Source: a candidate division FCPU426 bacterium
GTDB taxonomy: Bacteria > Oederibacteriota > Muellerivitia > Muellerivitales > Muellerivitaceae
Assembly: GCA_027452205.1 (NCBI GenBank)
Contig: DAIDGV010000018.1
Location: 1 to 61,961, forward strand
Length of the DNA stretch: 61,961 nt
Reading direction: 5' to 3'
This document shows, piece after piece, positions 24,266 to 33,150 of the stretch. Below the pieces are notes generated by a model. The model was not told the DNA's origin. It saw nothing but the letters and a program-made list of their open reading frames with translations, and searched no databases. The translations under genes and the position numbers were made by a program. Position 1 is the first letter of the stretch, and each line of letters starts with the position of its first letter.

Positions 24266-26863
24266 TCACTTTAAAACCAATACTTTTAAAACCGTCGAGA
24301 AAGTAGAGCCGCCTGTCACACGGATCCTCACATAATAAAGACCGTTCGCGACAGGTATACCCATCCGGTCATTCAAGTCCCAAAGTACCGTGGTAGTCAC
24401 ACCGCTCGGATTGTAGTCATGCTCCGAAACCTTGCGGAAAGCCGTGGTAAAGACCTCCATGTGGATGACACAAGGGCTGGGTGGCGTGATGACATCCACC
24501 TTTAAGGGCGCGCCTGTTACCGGGTTGGGATAGGGCTTCGAGCAGGTCACATGATCGACCGTGGTGGCCGTCGGAGTTTGGGTCACTGTCGCCGTGAAGG
24601 TGACTGTGGGGGTGTGAGTGACCGTGGCGGTCAAGGTCACCGTCGCGGTGCCGGTTTGGGTCGAAGTGACCGTTGCCGTTGACGTGGTGGTGGCGGTATT
24701 CACGGGAACCTTCGTGTTGGTCGAAGTATCCGTCGCTGTTTGGGTCGAAGAGGCCGTACTGGTAGGCGTAGAAGTTGATGTCGAAGTGGCTGACGCCGTA
24801 GAGGTCCGGGTTTGGGTGTTCGTGACCGTGGCGGTATTGGTATTCGTAGCGGTGTTCAAGACCCCGGTGGCGGTATTCGTGACCGTAGCGGTTTGAGTGG
24901 AGCTTTGGGTCATCGTCTGGGTCTGGGTAGCCGTATTGACCACCGGTACCGTGTTGGTAGAAGTTGCGGTATTCAATACACCTGTCGCCGTATTGGTTTG
25001 AGTATGGGTCACCGTGGAAGTGGACGTAAAGGTCGGGGTGTTCAACCCAGTGGTATTGGTGGCCGTGGAGCTGTTGGTCGCTGTTGCCGTATTCGCCAAG
25101 GGCGTTGAGGAATTCGTTGCGGTATAGGTTTCCGTGGCGGTATTTGACAAGGGGGTCGCCGAACTGGTGGCGGTCGCCGTATTGGCCAGGGGGGTGCTGG
25201 TCATGGTCGCCGTATGGGTTTGAGTAAAGGTCGAGGTTACCGCCACCGTGTTAGTGGAGGTCTCTGTCATCGTATTCGTTTGAGTGGCCGTATGGGTAGC
25301 CGTGGGAGGCGGAGGCGTCGAAGTAGACGTAGAGGTCTGGGTGCGGGTAACCGTGTTCGTGGTCGTCGCCGTAGGAGGCGGCGGGGTATTCGTGCTGGTC
25401 GAAGTCTGAGTACGGGTAACCGTATTGGTGGAAGTCGCCGTCGAGGGTGGGGGTGTGCTGGTATTCGTGGACGTCGCGGTGTTCGCGCTGCCGCTCAGGG
25501 GACAGGTCGATCCCCAGGTGTGGTTGTTCGAGATATGGGTCCTAAAGAATCCCCCGTCATCGTCCACCACCGGGCTACCGGTCCAACTGCCCGCGCCGCT
25601 GTTTCCGGACCCATCCTGTTGGGACGCGCTGCCGGTGTAGTTGGCCGGGTAAAAAAAATCCATCACATCGGTACAGTGATAATCACCAGGGCCCCATAGC
25701 ACTCCCATGCAACCACTGTTCACGTAAAGACAAATGTTGTGGCTGTACCCCGCCGTGTTCAGCGGTGAATCGTTCAAGAAATACTCGGGTCGGGTATCCG
25801 TGTAATGCCCCAGCACATTGTTCATTTTGGAATTGCCTTCTGGCACCTGCCACAACATGCACCGTAGGGAAACATCCGCTGTCAGGTCATTGAGCCAATT
25901 GGCATATTGCTGGGCCATGGCCCCGCCGGTGTCCCAATTATAGGTAGCTTGATAGCCGCCGTCATAACCCGAGGGATCGGTGAAAAATAGGTCCCAGGTG
26001 CTTCCGCTGGCAGGTTTACAAGCATTCAGGAAGGTCGCGATACTGCTGGCGTGGGCCGATAATGCCCCAGCGCTCATTCCACTAGTCGCCGCGGGATTCG
26101 GACTTACCGCCCAACCTGAAACGTGGAAGGCGATCTTTAAGTTCGCCCTGTTCCCTGCCGAAATTTCCTGGTCCTTCAAATAAAGCATCGCCTGGCAATA
26201 ACCCGCCAAGGTATTCGGAAAACTAGACAAGGAAACCCAAGGGCTAGAGCAGGAAGGTTGCGCCGCCGAGGCCACCGACACCGTATAGCTGCTGGGTGAA
26301 CCACCGCCCTGCTGGATGGTGCCGAACATATCGGGTTCAATATCGACGGTCACCACCTTACCCGAGTGGGCGTTCATCCAAGTATTGATCTGGATGAGGA
26401 ACTGTTCCCAATCCTGGTAATACTCGCCCATAAAGGACGTGCTGGTCATACTGCTGATATAGACCCCGCCGATCTGGTAATAGATGAAGATCGGTTGCAA
26501 TCCCGCCCCATTGGCCAAGTTAGCGAAATTGCCTACTGACCCGCCACTACCGGGATATTGGTTGTACCAACCCGATCCGGTGCAAGCTAATCCGCCTTCG
26601 AGGTAACGATAGACCGCGTCCCAGTTCGAGGCGCCTGTCGGCACCATGTATTGCGAAACGGTGTTCACTTCCGCGTTGACGCCGAGGCCATAACTATTGA
26701 GGGCGTCCTGATAATCATCGTCCACCAACCCCATCATGAAGGAAGACGGATAACCTGATGGAACAGTGCCTCCCATAGCCCACAAATGGTCCGCCGCCAA
26801 AGGAGTCAGTAAGATCAGCAGCAAAGAAAAGAAGTGGATTTTTTCGATTACGAAACGTTTCAA
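24266..26863 (-). CDS. Large secreted protein: glycosidase-like domain, Thr-rich linker, FlgD-like C-terminal domain
   Basis: An 865-residue exported protein. After a signal peptide (about 1-29) comes a domain of about 425 residues with alternating strand-like motifs IFIYYQIG, VVTVDIEPD (174-178 DIEPD), KIAFHVSGWAV, LFFTDPSGYDG and CMLWQVPEGNSKM, reminiscent of a TIM-barrel glycosidase, but I cannot name a GH family. Residues about 460-768 are a Thr/Asn/Ser/Ala-rich tract with units such as TNTATVTNT, probably a glycosylated spacer. The last 97 residues (KPYPNPVTGAPL ... GLYYVRIRVTGG ... KVLVLK) form a FlgD/T9SS-tail-like beta module. The start is TTG 26863 after GGAGACGAC. A full-length paralog lies at 30471-32906. 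Confidence 0.8.
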   Translation of the reverse strand: MKRFVIEKIHFFSLLLILLTPLAADHLWAMGGTVPSGYPSSFMMGLVDDDYQDALNSYGLGVNAEVNTVSQYMVPTGASNWDAVYRYLEGGLACTGSGWYNQYPGSGGSVGNFANLANGAGLQPIFIYYQIGGVYISSMTSTSFMGEYYQDWEQFLIQINTWMNAHSGKVVTVDIEPDMFGTIQQGGGSPSSYTVSVASAAQPSCSSPWVSLSSFPNTLAGYCQAMLYLKDQEISAGNRANLKIAFHVSGWAVSPNPAATSGMSAGALSAHASSIATFLNACKPASGSTWDLFFTDPSGYDGGYQATYNWDTGGAMAQQYANWLNDLTADVSLRCMLWQVPEGNSKMNNVLGHYTDTRPEYFLNDSPLNTAGYSHNICLYVNSGCMGVLWGPGDYHCTDVMDFFYPANYTGSASQQDGSGNSGAGSWTGSPVVDDDGGFFRTHISNNHTWGSTCPLSGSANTATSTNTSTPPPSTATSTNTVTRTQTSTSTNTPPPPTATTTNTVTRTQTSTSTSTPPPPTATHTATQTNTMTETSTNTVAVTSTFTQTHTATMTSTPLANTATATSSATPLSNTATETYTATNSSTPLANTATATNSSTATNTTGLNTPTFTSTSTVTHTQTNTATGVLNTATSTNTVPVVNTATQTQTMTQSSTQTATVTNTATGVLNTATNTNTATVTNTQTRTSTASATSTSTSTPTSTASSTQTATDTSTNTKVPVNTATTTSTATVTSTQTGTATVTLTATVTHTPTVTFTATVTQTPTATTVDHVTCSKPYPNPVTGAPLKVDVITPPSPCVIHMEVFTTAFRKVSEHDYNPSGVTTTVLWDLNDRMGIPVANGLYYVRIRVTGGSTFSTVLKVLVLK

Positions 26864-27003
26864 GTCGTCTCCGAAAAGGCAAAGCTTCGCCGGGCGATGG
26901 ATAAAAAAGCGCGTGCGTAAATAATATCAGCCTTTTTTCAGCGCAGCCCCTTCAGTACTGGACAAAATCGATACGGCAAAAGTTAAACGGGTTTTCCTTG
27001 GCA

Positions 27004-27015
27004 AAAAGCGCTTTT
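27004..27015. promoter_or_regulatory. A/T-flanked palindrome between divergent genes
   Basis: Perfect 12-bp palindrome AAAAGCGCTTTT, about 140 bases before the Thr-linker gene start and about 115 before the divergent membrane protein gene. A similar palindrome precedes the paralog (33059). Operator function is a guess. Confidence 0.35.
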
Positions 27016-27129
27016 ATTTTTTGCCATTCTTATAAAAATTTTACGCCCGTTCCAAAAGGCCCTTTTTATCCCTATTTTCACTCGCGCCTTCCTCGTTGTC
27101 TTTTCATCCCTTCCCCGCATAATGACCCC

Positions 27130-29556
27130 ATGATTCAACCGCCTCGATCTTCCCTCCTCGCCCTTTTTCTCGTCTCCGCGGCCGCCTTGGGGTTCGAGAT
27201 CCAGCTCACCCGCTATTTCGCCATCGCCAGTTGGTCCGAGTACGGTTATTGGATCATCTCTATCGTTATGGTGGGCTTATCCCTCAGTGGCGTGGCCCTC
27301 AGCTTGGCCAATCATTTTTTCCTCAAGCGGGGCGCCTTTTTGCTCGCGGTCATTCCCGGCGGCCTCATGCTCTCTGCCGCGCTGGGTTATTGGGCGGTTA
27401 CCCTTATTTCCTTCAATCCCTTGGAATTCCAAAATCATGAGCTGTGGCAAGGCCAATTGCTCTGCGTGGGCCAATACTATTTGGTCCTATTCCCTTTTTT
27501 CTTTTTGTCAGGGCTTTATATCGGTTTGAACTTCATTCTTTATCCCCGGTCCGTTGCCCAGGTCTATGCCTTCGATCTTTTAGGGGCCGCCGCGGGGTCT
27601 TTGGGCCTGATCTTGCTCATGTTCGTCCTTCACCCCTTTCAATTACTGCCGGCCCTCTTGCCTTTATTGCTGCTCGCCGGGTGGGTGGGTTCGCCCAAAT
27701 GTTCTTTTAAGATCCTGAGTCTCGCTCTCTTTTTGATCAGTGAAGGGAGCGCCTTTTATTTGAACCAAGCGGACTACTGCCAGTACAAGCCTATCTATCC
27801 GCCCCTGCACGTGGAAGGCACCCGGGTGTTGGAGGAACATTTCTCACCCCGGGGTTTGGACACGGTCTTGGATAACTTCACCGAACGTCTCGATATCGAC
27901 CTGTCCAACAATTACAGCCTGTTAAAGGTCAGCGGCCCGCCCGCCGCTTGTGGTCTTTACCGGGACGGAAATCGGCTGGAATCCCTTCCGAAGAACAACA
28001 CCCTTCCGGCCAATTACGCCAAAGCCTCCTTGGACATCCTGCCCTATTTTTTACGTCCGGGCGCCAAGACCTTGGTCATCGGCACCCGGGGTGGTTTCAA
28101 GGTCCCGGAAATTTTTTCCGTCGGGGTTTCCCAAGCCGTCGCCTTGGAATCCGACCCGGTCCTTTATCATTTCGTTTCCGACCCAACTCGTTATGGCGGG
28201 GCCTGGTTCAACCAGCCCGGGATGACCCTGCTGGACCAGAAACCCTTGCCTTATTTAAAAGGGACCGCCGAGACCTTCGACATCATTGATCTGTCGGCGG
28301 AATTCCTCGACCAGGGCCAAACCAACCGCTTGGCCTTTACCCAGCAGGCCTTGCAAGAGGACTTCCGCCACCTGAAACCCGGCGGCATGCTTTCGATCCC
28401 CTCTTCCATCCGGGAACTTACGGTCTATGCCTTGAAGACCCTGGAAAGCGCCAGGGAAGCCTTGACCAACTTGGGCGTTTCCCGTCCCGAGGACCATCTT
28501 CTTTTATATCGGTCCGCCTGGAGCACTCGGCTCTTGGTCTTCAAGGACCCCCTGACCCCCTTGGACCTCAAAAAGATCCAGGCTTTCTGTTCCGACCGGT
28601 CTTTCGATATCTCCTATTACTCGACCCTTCGACCGGGCAAGCAGGAAATTTGGAACGAGATCCCGCCGATGTCCTTTGATGGCCCTTCGAAACATTCCCG
28701 TTCCCAAGAAACTCAAGATGCCCTAAGGGACGACTGCTTAAAGTTGTTCTCCGACCCCTCTTTCAAGGGCAGTTATTTTTTCAATCTGGCCCCTTCAACC
28801 TACGACCGGCCTTTCTTTTATTCGGTGCTGCGGCTTTCTCGTTTGAAAGACCTTTGGCGACAGCTGTCCCTGATCCCCCGGGAAGAGATCGGTTACCTGG
28901 TCAATCTGGCGGTCTTGGTCCAGTCCCTTTTGTTCTCCGCGCTCATCCTATTGTTGCCCTGGTTCTTCCTCTCCCGCGCTGACGCCAAACCCCGGGGCGT
29001 CCGATTCCTGCTTTATTTCCCCGCCTTGGGCCTGGGATTCCTCTTTATAGAGATCTATCTGATCGAAAAAGCCTCGTTCCTTTTGGGGGACCAGACCCTG
29101 GCTTTTTCCGGCGTGCTGGGCGGCATGCTGTTCTTTTCCGGCTTGGGCAGTTGGTTCTCGGGGCGCTATCAGAAACCCGCTCAAGCTCTGCGGCTGGCGA
29201 TGGGGCTGGCCTTGGCTTGGTTCCTTTCGGCCTGGTTCTTCATCGATCCCCTCTTCGCCATCCTTTTGCCCTGGAGCACCCCGGTCAAATGCTTATTGCT
29301 CTTGGTCCTTCTCGCGCCGCTCTCTTTCGCGCTCGGCATGCCTTTCGCTTTGGGATTGAGCTCCTTGGAAAAAAAGAATACCGCCTTGTTACCCTGGGCC
29401 TGGGCCCTCAACGGGGCCTTTTCCGTGATCGCCACACCTTTGGCCAACATCCTGGCGGTGTCCGGTGGTTTTAGTCGTTTGCTCTGGGGCGGTCTGTTAC
29501 TATACGTTATCGTTTGGCTGACATTCCCACAGCATCCCGAAAAAGGCAGCGCATGA
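27130..29556 (+). CDS. Spermidine-synthase-like polytopic membrane protein
   Basis: An 808-residue protein with three parts: about six membrane helices, a soluble Rossmann-like domain, and about six more helices. The soluble part has KTLVIGTRGGFKVPEIFS, an acidic residue at the end of the next strand (AVALESD) and FDIIDLSAEF, the order seen in spermidine synthases and related methyltransferases, though the Gly-rich loop is degenerate. This layout matches the known group of fused membrane spermidine-synthase-like proteins, whose reactions are mostly unknown. I start at ATG 27130; the frame is open further upstream but that part is non-coding in style. Its stop overlaps the start of the exported isoaspartate methyltransferase gene (ATGA). 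Confidence 0.8.
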   Translation: MIQPPRSSLLALFLVSAAALGFEIQLTRYFAIASWSEYGYWIISIVMVGLSLSGVALSLANHFFLKRGAFLLAVIPGGLMLSAALGYWAVTLISFNPLEFQNHELWQGQLLCVGQYYLVLFPFFFLSGLYIGLNFILYPRSVAQVYAFDLLGAAAGSLGLILLMFVLHPFQLLPALLPLLLLAGWVGSPKCSFKILSLALFLISEGSAFYLNQADYCQYKPIYPPLHVEGTRVLEEHFSPRGLDTVLDNFTERLDIDLSNNYSLLKVSGPPAACGLYRDGNRLESLPKNNTLPANYAKASLDILPYFLRPGAKTLVIGTRGGFKVPEIFSVGVSQAVALESDPVLYHFVSDPTRYGGAWFNQPGMTLLDQKPLPYLKGTAETFDIIDLSAEFLDQGQTNRLAFTQQALQEDFRHLKPGGMLSIPSSIRELTVYALKTLESAREALTNLGVSRPEDHLLLYRSAWSTRLLVFKDPLTPLDLKKIQAFCSDRSFDISYYSTLRPGKQEIWNEIPPMSFDGPSKHSRSQETQDALRDDCLKLFSDPSFKGSYFFNLAPSTYDRPFFYSVLRLSRLKDLWRQLSLIPREEIGYLVNLAVLVQSLLFSALILLLPWFFLSRADAKPRGVRFLLYFPALGLGFLFIEIYLIEKASFLLGDQTLAFSGVLGGMLFFSGLGSWFSGRYQKPAQALRLAMGLALAWFLSAWFFIDPLFAILLPWSTPVKCLLLLVLLAPLSFALGMPFALGLSSLEKKNTALLPWAWALNGAFSVIATPLANILAVSGGFSRLLWGGLLLYVIVWLTFPQHPEKGSA

Positions 29557-30467
29557 AGTTCGGTTTTTACACGATCCTTTTCCTCGGTCTTATCCATTTC
29601 GCCCTAGCGAACCCAACTCCCGTTCCCAGTCCCACTTCCACGCCCCTGGTATGGAACTTCAAGGCCTATCTTTCCACCTTTAAAGCCGGCGGCCGCCGGA
29701 CCCAATTGACCCAAAAGAAGTTCGACCATGTCGTCGAGAAGCGCCTTGCCGCCATGGACAATTTGAAGGGCTACATGATGGACCGCGCGGGTGAGATGAA
29801 CCCCGACATCTTCAAGGCCTTTTGTGACGTGCCCCGGGAATATTTTCACTACGATTACCAAAAAAAGATGGCCTTCTCGGCCAGCGCTTATGACTGGCCC
29901 GCCCGGCCCTGGGCCATCGGTTATGGTTCCGCCCTAAGCGATTATCCCGGCCAGATCTATATGATCCAATTGGCCGAGCCCGAACCCACCGACACGGTCC
30001 TGGAGATCGGCACCGGCAGCGGTTACAACATCGCCTTGCTCTCGCGCTTGGTGAAAGAGGCTTATTCCATCGAGATCATCAAGCCCTTGGGCAACCAGGT
30101 CGCGAAGATCTTCAAACCCCTCGGCTTCAACAATATTCACACCAAGGTGGGTGACGGTTATTACGGGTGGGACAGCGTGAAGGGCGGGTTCGATATCATC
30201 GTCGTCACTTGCGCGGCCCAATTCGTGCCGCCCGCTTTGTTGCAACAGTTGAAGCCCCATGGCCGCATGATCATCCCCATCGGCCAGCCTTTCCGGGGCC
30301 AGCAGGTGCTTTATGTTTATACGAAGGATTCCCAGGGCAAGGTCCATTGCCGTAAGGATGTCGGGGTATTCTTCATTCCCATGACAGGCCAGATGCAAAA
30401 AGAATCGCCCATCGCCTCTCCCGGGCCCATGCCCACGATCGAATCCGCCAAAGAATCCGACCAGTAG
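29553..30467 (+). CDS. Exported protein-L-isoaspartate O-methyltransferase-like protein
   Basis: A 304-residue protein with an N-terminal signal peptide (MKFGFYTILFLGLIHFALA) and a Pro/Thr linker before the PCMT fold. Family features: the region SALSDYPGQIYMIQL corresponding to the TIS-P motif, SAM-binding motif I VLEIGTGSGYNIALLS, FDIIVVTCAA and LKPHGRMIIPIG. PCMT enzymes methylate isoaspartyl residues in aged proteins using SAM. Export is odd because SAM is not expected outside the cytoplasm. The ATG overlaps the stop of the membrane protein gene, so the two are co-translated and probably work together. Confidence 0.85.
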   Translation: MKFGFYTILFLGLIHFALANPTPVPSPTSTPLVWNFKAYLSTFKAGGRRTQLTQKKFDHVVEKRLAAMDNLKGYMMDRAGEMNPDIFKAFCDVPREYFHYDYQKKMAFSASAYDWPARPWAIGYGSALSDYPGQIYMIQLAEPEPTDTVLEIGTGSGYNIALLSRLVKEAYSIEIIKPLGNQVAKIFKPLGFNNIHTKVGDGYYGWDSVKGGFDIIVVTCAAQFVPPALLQQLKPHGRMIIPIGQPFRGQQVLYVYTKDSQGKVHCRKDVGVFFIPMTGQMQKESPIASPGPMPTIESAKESDQ

Positions 30468-30470
30468 CCT

Positions 30471-32906
30471 TCAACGCCGTATGAAAATGACCCGGGCCAA
30501 GACCCGCCGGGTCGGCCCCGTCATATAGATCACATAGACCCCCGAAGCGCAAATGGCGTTATATCGGTTCCTTCCATCCCAGCTATAGGTCTGCGCAAAA
30601 GCCTCCGTTAAGTCCTTATGGTCCAATTTTTTCACCAATTCTCCCGCTGAATTATAAATGCTCAGGTCATAGCCGCCTGGATAACGGTCGATGGCCACCG
30701 AGATCGAGACCGGCGAATCGTTCGAAAAAACGTTCTGGGAGACGAAGAACCGTTCGGGACCCACCGTCGGGGTAAAGGTGAACGTAAACGGCATCGTGGA
30801 AGTGCCTGTCAGGGTCGGGCTGGCGGTGGCCGTCCAGGTCGCGGTCGAAACCACAAAAACAGGGGTCCGGGTATTCGTCGCGGTTCCTGTGGGCACACTG
30901 GTCGATGTTCCTGTCGCCGTCGCAACCCCGGTGGAACTACTGGTCGCCGTAGCGGTCAAGGTGGCCGTCAAACTCGCCGTCGAGGTCGATAAGCCGGTGC
31001 TGGTCGAGGTGGACGAAGCGGTCATTGTCGCGGTCACAGCCAAGGTTGAGGAGGAAGTCTCGGTCAGCGTTGGCGTATTGGTGATGACCTTCGTGACTGT
31101 ATTTGTCTCGGTGGCAGTACTGGTACCGGTAGCGCTGGATGAAGCGGTTGCCGTTAGCGTAGTGGTGGAGCTAGAAGTCGCTGTGTCCGCTAGGGTATTC
31201 GTCGAAGTATTGGTCATCGAACAAGTGGGTGTCGAGGTTGGGCTCTGGGTGGCGGTTTGAGTCGCGGTGTTGGTCGTGGTATTCGTGGCCGTATTCGTCG
31301 GGGTTTGGGTCGAGCTGTTCGTGACGGTCTTGGTATTGGTGACAGAAGAGGTGCTGGTATTGGTGGCGCTGGCGGTCGGGCTGTTGGTCACTGTGGAAGT
31401 AGCGCTGTTCGTGACCGTGTAAGTCACCGTATTGGTAGCCGTACTGGTCCCGGTAGCCGTAGCGGTGTTGGTCGCTCCGCATTGGGAAGCCCACAAATGG
31501 GCATTGGCCGCGTGGCTTCGCATGAACCCGCCGTCGTTATCGATGACCGCCGGGACCGTCCAGCTGCCGGAACCCCCGTTGGCCGTGCCGTCCTCGGTCC
31601 AGGAACTATAGAGCATATCTTCCACGCTGGTACTGCTGGTGATGCTCCCTGCGCCCCAAAGGATGCCGATGATGCCCGAGGCCATGTATTGGCAAACGTT
31701 ATGAGCGTAACCCTGGTCGTTCAGCGGCGAGTCCGCTAAGAAATACTCAGGTCTCTCGTCCTTATAGTGCCCATTCACATCGGCCATTTTGGAATTACCC
31801 AAGGGCATCTGCCACAAGATGCCCCGCAAGTTCGTCAGCGTGGAAAGTTGGTTCACGAAATAAGCGTATTGGTCGGCGATCCCCACCACCCCGCCCACAC
31901 CCCAGTCATAAACATTCGGCGGTCCCCCTACCACCGGGTTATGCCCGTCATAACCGGAGGGGTCCGTGAAGAAAAGGTCGAACTGGCTGCCTGTGGCCGG
32001 CTGGCAAGCGTTCACAAAACTAGAGATCGTCTGCGCCCGGGCCGCCACCGTGGCCAGCGGATAGGGGTAACCGGTATTGGCCGCCGGGTTGCCATTGACC
32101 GCCCAGTTGGAGATATGAAAAGCGATATGGACCCGGCTGTTATTGGCCGGTGATACGACCTGGTCCTTGATATGGAGTACCGCCGCGCAATAGCCCTGGA
32201 AGTTATTGGCGTAACCCGTCAGGGGCACCCAAGCCGGACAACCCGGCGCCGCCAGGGCCGGCGAAGGTACCGTACAGTTAGCCACGTTCATGGGGAAAAG
32301 GGTCGGTCCGAAGCCGGGATAAATATTGCTTTGCTCGACCGAACCCGAAAAATCCGGCTCCAGGTCCACTGTCACCACCGGCGTATAACCCGCGGTGGCA
32401 TTGGCGGTCATCCACTGGTCGATCAGGTACATGGTATAGGTCCAGTCCTGATAATAAAGGCCCATCCCCACCGGGTCGTTCGGTGAAGTGCCTCCCTCGC
32501 CCAAGGCCTCGTTGCCGATCTGGTAATAGATGAAGACCGGTTCATAGTTGTATTGTTTGCAAAGGTCCGCGTGATGTTTGAGTACATAACCCGCGCCCAA
32601 GGGCGAGTTGGACCAGCCGTTGCCGCCGGTCGTGCCGCCGGAGTAATAACCCGCGTTCAAGTAACGATAGGACATATCGAAAGCGCTGCCGCCCACCGGC
32701 CCTTCCCAAGTGTTCAAGGTATAGACCTGGGCGTTGATACCGTAACCATACTCGTTGTTCACGTCTGGAAAATAATTGGACACCATGCCCATCAAGAAGG
32801 TGTTTGGGTAACCATTGGGCACCACACCGCCCATGGCCCAAAGATCGATTTTAGGTGAGATCAAAAGAAATAAAAAAATGAGGGCGAAGGAAACGAAACT
32901 CTTCAA
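30471..32906 (-). CDS. Large secreted protein, paralog of the 24266-26863 product
   Basis: An 811-residue protein with the same plan: signal peptide (about 1-25), N-terminal domain with shared motifs NGYPNTFLMGMV, FIYYQIGNE, VVTVDLEPD (181-185 DLEPD), HIAFHISNWAV, LFFTDPSGYDG and ILWQMPLGNSKM, a Thr/Ser/Ala-rich linker (about 480-714), then a 97-residue beta module (YDLSIYNSAGELVKKL ... SGVYVIYMTG ... RVIFIRR). The DxEPD pair is the best candidate active-site acid region. The start is TTG. It converges with the isoaspartate methyltransferase gene with a three-base gap. Function unknown; extracellular carbohydrate or cell-surface work is the likeliest. Confidence 0.8.
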   Translation of the reverse strand: MKSFVSFALIFLFLLISPKIDLWAMGGVVPNGYPNTFLMGMVSNYFPDVNNEYGYGINAQVYTLNTWEGPVGGSAFDMSYRYLNAGYYSGGTTGGNGWSNSPLGAGYVLKHHADLCKQYNYEPVFIYYQIGNEALGEGGTSPNDPVGMGLYYQDWTYTMYLIDQWMTANATAGYTPVVTVDLEPDFSGSVEQSNIYPGFGPTLFPMNVANCTVPSPALAAPGCPAWVPLTGYANNFQGYCAAVLHIKDQVVSPANNSRVHIAFHISNWAVNGNPAANTGYPYPLATVAARAQTISSFVNACQPATGSQFDLFFTDPSGYDGHNPVVGGPPNVYDWGVGGVVGIADQYAYFVNQLSTLTNLRGILWQMPLGNSKMADVNGHYKDERPEYFLADSPLNDQGYAHNVCQYMASGIIGILWGAGSITSSTSVEDMLYSSWTEDGTANGGSGSWTVPAVIDNDGGFMRSHAANAHLWASQCGATNTATATGTSTATNTVTYTVTNSATSTVTNSPTASATNTSTSSVTNTKTVTNSSTQTPTNTATNTTTNTATQTATQSPTSTPTCSMTNTSTNTLADTATSSSTTTLTATASSSATGTSTATETNTVTKVITNTPTLTETSSSTLAVTATMTASSTSTSTGLSTSTASLTATLTATATSSSTGVATATGTSTSVPTGTATNTRTPVFVVSTATWTATASPTLTGTSTMPFTFTFTPTVGPERFFVSQNVFSNDSPVSISVAIDRYPGGYDLSIYNSAGELVKKLDHKDLTEAFAQTYSWDGRNRYNAICASGVYVIYMTGPTRRVLARVIFIRR

Positions 32907-33058
32907 AGTTTTTTCCCGTGAACGTTTTTAGTCAAGGACGAATATTTTTTTCAAGAAAGTCCGCCGACCAAATCATAGGCACGGTCCTGAAATTTTTGGG
33001 CGCATGATTTCTGACAGCAAAATACGGATATGGATGAGGAAGGAAAAAGCGTTCTCAC

Positions 33059-33074
33059 GAAAAACGCGTTTTTC
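33059..33074. promoter_or_regulatory. Perfect 16-bp palindrome upstream of Thr-linker gene
   Basis: GAAAAACGCGTTTTTC, about 153-168 bases before the start of the 30471-32906 gene, flanked by two copies of AAAGCGTT (33046 and 33078). It resembles AAAAGCGCTTTT ahead of the paralogous gene. It could be an operator or part of the end of the TPR gene transcript. Confidence 0.35.
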
Positions 33075-33150
33075 AAGAAAGCGTTTCCACAAAAAACACG
33101 ATGAACGATAAGGAGAAATATTCGGAGGAAGAATTAAAGAAAAGAGGAAG

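Noticed and set aside
24618-25500. Repetitive DNA that looks at first like a direct-repeat or CRISPR array
   Set aside because: Repeats are imperfect, in frame and encode TNTxT units; there are no uniform repeats or unique spacers and no cas genes.
24266-26863. Assignment of the Thr-linker proteins to GH6 because of an EPD motif
   Set aside because: Only the short acidic motif matches; the other GH6 signatures are not seen.
30691-31260. Plus-strand Val-rich open frame
   Set aside because: It is the antisense reading of the Thr-rich linker (Thr/Asn codons reversed give Val), not a real protein.
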